Origin: Adiantum capillus-veneris | Lineage: Eukaryota > Streptophyta > Polypodiopsida > Polypodiales > Pteridaceae | Length of the DNA: 64,000 nt | Reading direction: 5' to 3' | Assembly: GCA_014529385.2 (NCBI GenBank) | Contig: CM043953.1 | Coordinates: 81,910,338 to 81,974,337 of the forward strand | In this document: positions 20,822-28,729 of the stretch, piece after piece | Position numbering within the stretch: the first letter of the stretch is position 1 | Layout of the letters: every line of letters begins with the position of its first letter | Position numbers and translations under genes: made by a program | Notes under the pieces: model-generated | Seen by the model: the letters and a program-made list of their open reading frames with translations, nothing else | Database searches by the model: none | What the model was told of the DNA's origin: nothing

Positions 20822-21935
20822 AGTGAGGTACTGGTACCGAACTGTATGGCGTCGAGGGAAATCGCCAACAGCATCTGGAATCATGGAAGGGACTCTTCGC
20901 CGGCCCACTCTACTGTGTGGGTCAAGCGGTACTTGAACTTCATAAAGGTCTGCAATGCTTGCTTCTTTGGGCCGCGCCGAAAGCGACTCAAAGCCTTTTG
21001 AATCTCCTTCGATGCTTCAACTTCGTCTAGAGACCTGCTTCTTTCATCTTCAAGAATCTCCATGGCTGAAAATTCCTGAAACCATCTCCAACACAAAACC
21101 ATGAACATCCCTATTCCATGTAAAGTGAAGGAAAAAAATCTTGTCTTCTCTAAAGACTATGTATGCAATGTAGATGAACGAATAGACGGAGTGACAAACC
21201 GTTCATCAAACACGTGCAAACAATGAGATCGAATCTTTTCTATTTGATCGAAATCAATCAACTGTGGCAAATCACAATGGAAATGCCCATGCTTGGTGCT
21301 CATACAATCATGTGCTCTTTCGGAAACTGTGTCATGCCAAGGAAGAGACATGGAATGTGACTTCCTTACATACAAACTTTTCAGCTTTTCATGAACAATC
21401 CGCATACATTCATGCTCATCCATGAGAGAAACGTGCTCAACATACAATATGTCATGCCTAGGAAAAGGGATCACATAACGATGCTGACTAAAATACAGAA
21501 AACCTCCACGAATGAAACACTCGAACAATGTGTGCATATCAATCATGTGAACACATAATACTTCCTGTGAGGGTTCTTTGGACCAAGGCTCGAGGGCCAA
21601 GATCGCTTCTTCGGGATCTATCGAATCTTCTTGTGGGGGATCTGTAGACCTTGACTCGAAAGCCAAGATCGATTCTTGGTGATTGATCGATTCTACAACG
21701 AGGTTAGCTTCGCTAGAAAAAGCATCAACTAACACATCATCCTTGTGAACAATCACATCATCTTCATGCAACTCATCATACTTGTGAGAAATCACATCTT
21801 GATCATGCAAATCAGCATGCTTATCATTGTCATCCAAATCATTATGCAAATCATTGTCAATCAAATCACCATCATGCTTCACACAATCATGCAAATTCTG
21901 TGTCTCATGCTTTGGAGAAATAGAGACGGAGAGTC
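20822..21935 (-). pseudogene. Element B ORF-X, mostly open, function unknown
   Basis: The frame is open from gag-like sequence upstream down to 21157. The ORF-X part starts near 21935 (RRLSVSISPKHETQNLHDCV) and has HD-rich repeats (NDLHNDLDDNDKHADLHDQD), EEAILALEPWSKEPSQEVLC, the module FIRGGFLYFSQHRYVIPFPR, then SMSLPWHDTVSERAH, HFHCDLPQLIDF and HCLHVFDERFVTPS. After the stop at 21157 a second frame (21108-20881) carries the tail CWRWFQEFSAMEILED, SLDEVEASKE and SRFRRGPKK. All blocks match element A in order, so the protein was conserved before decay. No transmembrane run or known domain is recognised. Confidence 0.6.
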
Positions 21936-22380
21936 TCCTTTTCGTGATTCTTTGCAAAGTACGCATGCACTTGAGAAACAAGTCGCAACATCTCTTTGTT
22001 ATGTCGGTCGCTCTGTTCTTTGATGGCTTTGTTCTCACGATCAAATTTTGCTTGTCTTGCTTGGTTCTCTGCGTGTCTGCGTTCCATTTCTGCTTTTCTT
22101 TCTTTGAATTCACGATCCAATGTGGCTTGTCGTTCTTTGGCTTCCAAGCGTACTTGCTCACGCTCACGTGCTATGGCTGCCATTGTTAATGCATTTCTTG
22201 CTTTGCGTTGTAAAGTCTGTTCCATAAACAATAGTTCCAACTCCTCCATTGGAGTTAGTGCAATCAGTGTCGTAGATGGGGAAGGGTCAAAAAAACCTCC
22301 TGGTGGGGAAAATTCTTCTTCGCCTCTCTCATGCTCATCACCTCCAAGCGAAGTATCCATTCGCTTCGAGTGATGACCAT
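21905..22380 (-). pseudogene. Element B gag N-terminus only
   Basis: ATG at 22380 (MVITRSEW) is one base short of the A version and out of frame. The second ATG at 22360 gives DEHERGEEEFSPPGGFFDPS, then a long charged coiled coil (EREQVRLEAKERQATLDREF, then DRHNKEMLRLVSQVHAYF). It is equivalent to residues 8-120 of the A gag. After it the sequence jumps to ORF-X with a frame change. Confidence 0.75.
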
Positions 22381-22382
22381 TC

Positions 22383-22512
22383 TACAATCGTGGGTTCTTG
22401 GAATCTTGGGTTCTTAAGTCCACGAGGAACTTGGGTTCTTGCGGGTCTTGGGTTCATTAGTCCACGAGGAACTTGGGTTCTTGGGGGTCTTGGGTTCTTA
22501 AGTTCTTGAGGT
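22383..22512. repeat. GGGTTCTT minisatellite in the B leader
   Basis: Repeats of a unit like CTTGGGTTCTTAAGTCCACGAGGAA, with shorter CTTGGGTTCTT copies, just upstream of the gag start. A similar array lies at the same place in A. Confidence 0.85.
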
Positions 22513-22859
22513 TTTCTTTCGCTTGCAAATGGCGTTCGAGAAGAATCTTCTCTTCACCCAAGTTCTACTCCTTTCAGCGGGCGCACCCCTTGGCGGCCTT
22601 GCGCTCACACCAAGGTTGCTTTTTCCCACCTCACGTCGATTGGCCGGCCGCTAAGTGCACGGTCCGCTCTCAATGAGTGAAAAGAGACACAAGGGGAGGC
22701 TGGATAAGCCCTTCTTTCTTGGGATTCCTGTCACTCTTCAACAAAACACGATTAGGAATCGCCACGCCCAAGCGAACTTGGGTTCGTGCGATCGCAACAA
22801 GCAAAAAAAAATTCTTGTGGTTCTTGTGGTTCTTTCCTTGAGTAATGCAGAACACTTCC

Positions 22860-22874
22860 AAAGCTCTGATACCA
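22860..22874 (-). other. Primer-binding site of element B
   Basis: Minus strand TTGGTATCAGAGCTTT next to the LTR end CACCTTACA; initiator-Met tRNA type. Confidence 0.9.
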
Positions 22875-22875
22875 A

Positions 22876-23993
22876 TGTAAGGTGCAGCGCAATGAATGTT
22901 GTATTTTCTCACGATTAGTGATCTTTATTTGCTCAAGGTTCCTTTTAGTTCTTAGGGAAAGAGAGAGCTTTCCGTCTTATGGAGAGTGCTATCATCACGA
23001 ACAAAGTGAGTGGATATTGTGCGTGCAAGTGAATGAGACTGAGAGAAGGGGAGAGAAGAGATACGACACCGAGAGGTTGTAAAACCCTCCTCCGAAGGCC
23101 CCACTCTCGTCGGCGAGAGTGGTCTACTTTGATTGCACAAAGGTGTACAATGCGTATGCAATGGACTGATGCAACTTGGACTATGCCGATGACGACGACG
23201 ACTTGATGGCTGAAATCTGTGGTCTTCTAACTGCTGAAATTCGGGACTGTTTCGGTGGCTGAAAATGACTGTTTTGGCTGCGTTTTTTTGGCTGAAAATG
23301 GGGAAACATCTGCAACCAATCTGGGGGCTGATCTGCTACTGAGTCATAGGCTGAAAACTGCGAGAATCCAACTGCTGAATTCTGCGTTTTTGCTACTGCT
23401 GAAAAAACGTTGAATCTGCAAGTGATGTTGGCGTTCTTGTCGAGGCTGAAAAACGTTGGCTGGGATGTATCTGCTAAGGTTGGAAAACGCCAAGCAAGAG
23501 GACTTGTAGGCGATTGCTTGCTGGAAGGAAACGCCAAAGGGAAGTAGTGGATGGCGAGGGTCTACTGCTAAGGGGGGGTACTGCTGAGAAGTTGCCTACT
23601 GAGCGGGAAGCTCCTGCTGCCTCTTCTGCCAGAAAGTGCTAAGTTTGGTTTGCTTATATATTAACTTAGCAAAATTGCCCTACCTACTTTTATTGGAAAG
23701 TCACTTAAAAATAATAAGTGAAAATAACCAAAAATAGGAAAATAGGCTAAATGCACTGGAAAATTCCCCTAGCTGATGCTAATGGATTCTTATGGGAATT
23801 CCGATGATCATGTTGTGTGCAACCGGAGGATATGCATCTATGCACTGGGCATGCACGGTCTACGAATAGACTCACAAAAGTGCCATATCACTCCTAAATC
23901 TAGACCTTACTGAACTGACTGAACCCTGCTATGGTGTAGCTTGTCCACGGACATTGTCCACGGACACATAGGGTTGGGATGTGTCACGTGACA
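22876..23993 (-). repeat. 5' LTR of element B
   Basis: 1,118 bp, + strand TGTAAGGTGCAGCGCAATG to GTGTCACGTGACA. TATA region on the minus strand at 23650-23690. Near its outer end a short direct repeat (TTGTCCACGGACA twice, 23941-23966) is absent from the 3' copy. Confidence 0.9.
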
Positions 23994-24938
23994 CTGTGCT
24001 AGAGCAATCGCTACCGACTTGTTGAGATCGATTGGCTCGAGGACTTTGACATCAAACCTGATATAATCGTCCAACCCGAAAATGAAAGCCTCCTTGCGCT
24101 CATCATCCAATTTGCGTAATTGGGTGCCGAGCTGCAAAACACGATTAGAGAAAAACATAATTGGCATACCATTTTGCTTGAGACTGCGCCAATTGTCTTT
24201 CAACCGTGCTAGGTCCTCTGGTGGCATAAACCGCACCTTGAGCTTGTCTTGGAAGTCGGCCCAATTGAAGGAAAGGGGCATGCCTTCCTCGACTTCCTCT
24301 AGGTGCGCGGTCAACTGTGCTTCTCGCCATGCGTGGTACCAATTAATGGCACCGGCAAGGTACATAGCTGCCGTCAAAACCTTGCTATTTCCTGTTTTCT
24401 TAGTTGTCGCAAAATAAGCATTAAATTGATGCAACCAAGAATGAATAATCGTAGCATCCATCTTACCATCATACTTACTGAACGTAATCTTCTCTATGAT
24501 GGGGTTGTTGGAGTCCGAATCTCGGCTTGCGCCACGCGATGAACCACCAACATCTTTGGCCGGCTTGGGTTTCGAGGTGAGAGCCTGTCGGACCAACACT
24601 TGCATGCGTAGGTCTCTCTGTACCTCACGCTCTGACTCGAAGGCCGCTCGTCTATCTTCGGCCACCAAGCGCGCTTGCTCACGCTCACGCTCCCAAGGCA
24701 ACCTTTCTTTCTTTGCGCGCTTCCCGTTCGCGTTCCAAGGCAACGCGATTCGCTTCTTGTGTGTCATCATGTCCATCATCGACTTGACCAAAGCCTCCAT
24801 AGAATTTGGTGCAAACCGTGGCGTAGATGGGGAAGGGAGAGGGTCGGAAAAACCTCCTGGTGGGGAAAATTCTTCTTCACCTTCTTCATGCTCATCACCT
24901 TCATGCAAAGTATCCATTCCGCTTCGGGTGATGACCAT
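23907..24938 (-). pseudogene. Element A gag, cut by element B
   Basis: A 343-codon frame from ATG 24938. Acidic N-terminus (GDEHEEGEEEFSPPGGFSDP), charged helix (WEREREQARLVAEDRRAAFE), then a retrotransposon gag core: EKITFSKYDGKMDATIIHSW, AMYLAGAINWYHAWREAQLT, ADFQDKLKVRFMPPEDLARL and RKEAFIFGLDDYIRFDVKVL. Gag sequence ends at ALAQ (23994). The last 28 residues are read from the inserted B LTR, so they are not gag. The true continuation is at 19667. This is the longest uninterrupted retroelement frame of the A/B block. Confidence 0.85.
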
Positions 24939-24947
24939 ACACTGAGA

Positions 24948-25070
24948 TCTTTGGTTCTTAAGTTCACGAGGAACTTTGGGTTCTTCTGGGTCTTGGGTTC
25001 TCGGGTTCTTGGGTTCTTGAGGTTCTTGAGTTCTTGAGGGTCTTGAGGTTCTTAAGGTTCTTCTTTAGCT
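24948..25070. repeat. GGGTTCTT minisatellite in the A leader
   Basis: Tandem CTTGGGTTCTT, CTTGAGGTTCTT and related units just upstream of the A gag start, matching the B array in position. Confidence 0.85.
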
Positions 25071-25394
25071 TGCAATACATGTTAGAGAAGGATCTTTTCT
25101 TTACCCGAGCTCTTCTCTTTCCCGCGGGCGCACCCCTTGGCGGCCCTGCGCTCACACCAAGGTTGCTTTTTCCCACCTCACGTTGATTGGCCGGCCGCTA
25201 AGTGCACGGTCCGCTCTCAATGAGTGAAAAGAGAAACAAGGGGAGGCTGGACAAGCCCTTCTTTCTTGGGTTTTCTGTCACTCTTCAAAAACACGATTAG
25301 GAATCGACACGCCCAAGTGGACTTGGGTTATGTGCGACCGCAACAAGCAAAAAAAATTATGTGGTTCTTTCCTTGAGTGAAAGAGAACACTGCC
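25071..25394 (-). other. Element A leader
   Basis: Conserved with the B leader at 22513-22859 (GGGCGCACCCCTTGGCGGCC, CACGGTCCGCTCTCAATGAG), with no conserved reading frame. A packaging or translation role is possible but is only inference. Confidence 0.5.
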
Positions 25395-25409
25395 AAAGCT
25401 CTGATACCA
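25395..25409 (-). other. Primer-binding site of element A
   Basis: Minus strand TGGTATCAGAGCTTT, one base from the LTR end CTTACA. Confidence 0.9.
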
Positions 25410-25410
25410 A

Positions 25411-26555
25411 TGTAAGGTGCAGCGGAAGTGAACGTTGAACTTTGCTCAAGATGAGTGCCTCGAACTGTGCTCAAGGGTTCCTTTTACTTACGGAAGGGAG
25501 AGCCTTCCGTTCCTTTAGTGAGAGAGTGCAATGGACACAAACAAAGTGGTGAACACTGTGACCCAAAATGTTGTCAAACCCTCCTCCAAAGGCCCCACCC
25601 ACTCTCTATGCCGAGAGCGGTCTACTATTGATTGCAGAAATCTCTACAATGCTTTGGTTTTGCCGACGATGTCGACGACGATGAGGACGACGAGACGGAC
25701 TGAAATCTGAAAACGCTGAGGACTGAAATCTGCAAATCTTTATCTGCTGAATTTTGACTCTATGTCGGTGACGACAATGCAACGACGACACGTTGAAAAC
25801 GCAAATGCTGAAATCTGCGTTTTCCGGGCTAAATCTGCAAACGCTCGTTGATCTAACCGTGCGACGAGGATCCGATGCGGGAAGGTGAGATTTGCGATGT
25901 TCGGAACTTCTACTGCGGAATCTGACTACTGAAAATTGAAAACGCTAATGCTTTTGTGGTCCTGTTGCGATGAATCTGCAAAACGCTGAGTGGTCAGGCT
26001 AATCCAAAAACGCTAGGGGCTGATCTGGGTCCTTGATGCAAAAACGCTAGGCTTCTGCTGTTCTGCTACTGCCGGGGCTGATGTGCAATGCAAAACGCTA
26101 GCTGTCTTCATGCAAAAACGCTAGGCTGGATCTTGGGTCTCCTTGCAGAAAACGCTAGGTAAACTGCGCGGGGGGGGGGGGTTCCCTTGCTGAGAAGATG
26201 CACTGTTGGATGTCAGGTCCCTGCTCCCTCTTCTGCCAAAAAGTGCTAGCGCTAGGTTTCTTATGTACTTGGCTTGCTAAATTGCCCTACCCAATTTCCA
26301 ACAAAAGTCACTTAAAAATAATAAGTAAAAAAATAGTTAGAATAGCTCTATGCACTGTAAAAATGCTCCTGATGGGTTCTGATGGTAATCTGATGATCAT
26401 GTTGTGTGCAACCAGAGGAGATGCATCTACTCTAAGTGTCTGGACATGCACGGTCTCCGAACAGACTCACAAAAGTGCAAGAATACTTCCTAAGCTAACT
26501 GAACTGAACCCATGTCATGAAGTAGCTTACACATAGGGTTAGATGTGCACGTACA
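25411..26555 (-). repeat. 5' LTR of element A
   Basis: 1,145 bp, + strand TGTAAGGTGCAGCGGAAGTG to GATGTGCACGTACA. Shares CTTTGCTCAAGATGAGTGC with the 3' LTR, where B has TATTTTCTCAAGATTAGTG. Confidence 0.87.
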
Positions 26556-26920
26556 TCAGAGCTAGCTGTGAAAGCATTAACCTTTTGAGTCTCTTTAGGC
26601 CCTTTTAGGACCCATGCCTATAAAAAAGAGGCTAGGGGAGCCATAAGAGCATGTCATTCTTCGACTTTATGCAGCACTAGAGAGAGAGTGTGGGCTCTCC
26701 GATAGTTGTAAGCTTCGAGTTTGGTCTATGGAATGAAGAAATACTGCGAGGGGCATGGCCAATGCTTCTAGGATTGAGACTCCACCACTCTGTGTCTCTT
26801 GTCTATTGTGTTCTCTTTCAAGATCCTATTTGTTGTTTCGGTTCAATTGCATACTGTTGCTGTGTTTTTACCGCCTTGTCAAGTGACTTGCCGATACACA
26901 AGTTGCTTTTAGTAGCTTTT
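26556..26920. other. Flank between element A and the solo LTR
   Basis: Contains CCTATAAAAAAGAGGCTAGG near 26616, a TATA-like string followed by a GAGAGAGAG run, possibly another old LTR. From about 26836 (TCGGTTCAATTGCATACTGT) to 26920 it is a diverged copy of 28163-28275. No gene. Confidence 0.5.
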
Positions 26921-28089
26921 TGTAGGGTGCAACGGAAGTGAATGTTGAACTCTGCTCAAGATGAGTGCTCTGAACTGTGCTCACGGTTCCTTTTACTTGC
27001 GGAAGGGAGAGCCTTCCATTCCTTTAGTGAGAGAGTGCAATGGACACAAACAAAGTGGTGAACACTGTGAATGAAGGTACTGAGACTGAGAGATAGAGAG
27101 AGAAGAGAATACGACACCGAGAAGTTGTCAAACCCTCCTCCAAGGGCCCCACTCTCGATGGCGAGAGTGGTCTACTATTGATTGCACGATCTGGTACAAG
27201 ATGCTGATGCAAATCTAAGTGGTGCTATGTCAAGGCTCACGGTGGTGCCAACGATGACTGAAAACTTAATGCTTGGGAATGCTTGCGAATCTGCTACTGT
27301 CAACGATGACGGGGCTTATCTGCTACTGTTCATGCTACTTGAGAAACGTTGAGGTCATGCTGCTGAAAACGCTGAGTTTGCATGTGCAAAACGCTGTTCT
27401 GCTGCCCTGTAAAACGCTGCCAATGCTGTCCTAACGCTGAATCTGCTAGCAAAAACGCTGGCCTGCACTGACTGGAAACGCCACTTCTGTAGTGTGAAAA
27501 ACGCTGGTTACAAACGCTGGTTGTTGGTGTTCCAAAATGCCAGCAAGCATTAGGGGAAAATGCTGATCTCAGGCTGAAGTTGCTGATGCCTTGGGGCTGA
27601 AAAACGCCAGGTTCACTGGGCTGGAAACGCTGGCCTTTAGGGCTGAAAAACACTGGAGTTCTCTTGAGGGGGAAACGCCAGGGTTCTGAGGGGTCTTGCG
27701 TGAGAAGATGCCTGTTGAGCAATGCTCCTGCTGCCTCTTCTGCCAGAAAGTGCTAGCTCTGGTTTGCTTATATGTTATCTTAGCAAAATTGCCCTACCTA
27801 GTTTCCAACAAAAGTCACTCAATAAATAAGTGAAAAATGTCAAAAATAGGGAAAATAGGTTTAATGCACTGGAAACTGATCCCGATGGATTCTAACGGTA
27901 ATGCTGATGATCATGTCGTGTGCAACCGGAGAATATGCATCTAATCTAAGTGTCTGGACATGCACGGTCTGCGAACAAACTCAAAAAAGTACTAGATCAC
28001 TTCCTATTCTAGACTGACTTGACTGAATTGAACCCTCGTCATGCTGTAGCTTGTCCACGGACACATAGGGTTGGATGTGTCACGTGACA
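26921..28089 (-). mobile_element. Solo LTR of the A/B family with CTTTT target duplication
   Basis: + strand TGTAGGGTGCAACGGAAGTG to GTGTCACGTGACA, flanked by CTTTT at 26916-26920 and CTTTT at 28090-28094. No primer site, purine tract or internal sequence adjoins it, so it is a solo LTR left by LTR-LTR recombination. It carries the GCTTATAT promoter region (27766-27790) and about a dozen AAAACGCTG-like words at 27360-27680. Confidence 0.92.
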
Positions 28090-28729
28090 CTTTTGGTCCC
28101 CTAGGCCTACACAAGGAAAAGACCAGAACAGAAGGTGAGTGCCCAAATGGTGTTGCTGTTTTGGTTCAATTCCATATTGTTGTTGTTTTTATTGCCTTGT
28201 CAGGTGACTTGCCGGTTAGGTTACACAAGTTGCTTTTGGGGTGGATTTGTTAAAAACATATGCTTTTAGTAGCTTTGGTTCCCCTAGGACTACACAAGGA
28301 AACGACCGGAACAGAAAGTGAGTGTGGGCCTGAAACACCAAACTAGCCCTACCTAGAGGAGAAGAACCGACCAACCTAAGCCAGAATGCACATCTACAAT
28401 GCCATGCAGAAAGGATAGTTTTAACCCAACGCAAAGCAAGGACAGTAACTAGCCATGAAAGAATGATAGAAGGCCCTAGCATGATGCAATCAGTGATGAC
28501 GAAGCAGAAATCTCATATTTACAAACAACGTAATGTAATGCAAATAACCTACTTACTTCATATGGGTCTGACCCTACAAGCCAGCACAACAGACATAATT
28601 GATAATTTAAGGCAACTTCGTAGACATCTTTTGCAAAACCAACCAACTGTACAGCATTCATAGCGCAGCAAAGAATATGGACACCATCCATCTCATCACT
28701 CAACACGAGGGAAAAAAGAGACTAGTCAC
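28090..28729. other. Probable TRCF intron 8 sequence, partly duplicated
   Basis: TGGTCCCCTAGGCCTACACA near 28094 and TGGTTCCCCTAGGACTACAC near 28277 are two copies of one unit; the first was split by the solo LTR. No further TRCF exon (no RGRVGR-type motif) is seen here. Confidence 0.5.

Larger units (their letters stand above)
19668..23993 (-). mobile_element. Element B: reduced relative of A nested in the A gag
   Basis: LTRs at 22876-23993 (5', 1,118 bp) and 19668-20806 (3', 1,139 bp), primer site at 22860-22874, purine tract at 20807-20821. The internal 2.07 kb holds a leader, only the N-terminal gag, and ORF-X. The gag core, zinc knuckle and protease are absent. It splits the A gag between ALAQ and EMKHNKG. 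The flanks share only CAG, so a full 5-bp target duplication is not preserved. The LTRs are very similar, so B is younger than A. Confidence 0.87.
16439..26555 (-). mobile_element. Element A: gag-protease LTR element without RT or integrase
   Basis: LTRs at 25411-26555 (5') and 16439-17799 (3'), primer site TTGGTATCAGAGCTTT (minus) at 25395-25409, purine tract at 17800-17814, and near-perfect target-site copies TCGGA (16434-16438) and TCAGA (26556-26560). Subtracting nested element B leaves about 3.3 kb of internal sequence: leader, gag, zinc knuckle, aspartic protease and an unknown open reading frame shared with B. I see no RT, RNase H or integrase motif, and there is no room for them. It therefore resembles non-autonomous gag-carrying elements (TR-GAG type), mobilised in trans. 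Confidence 0.85.

Noticed and set aside
21157-22167. A single 336-codon gene covering gag and ORF-X of element B
   Set aside because: The first 65 or so codons read the gag coiled coil out of frame and the first codon is GTG. Only the part from about 21935 on matches the A protein.
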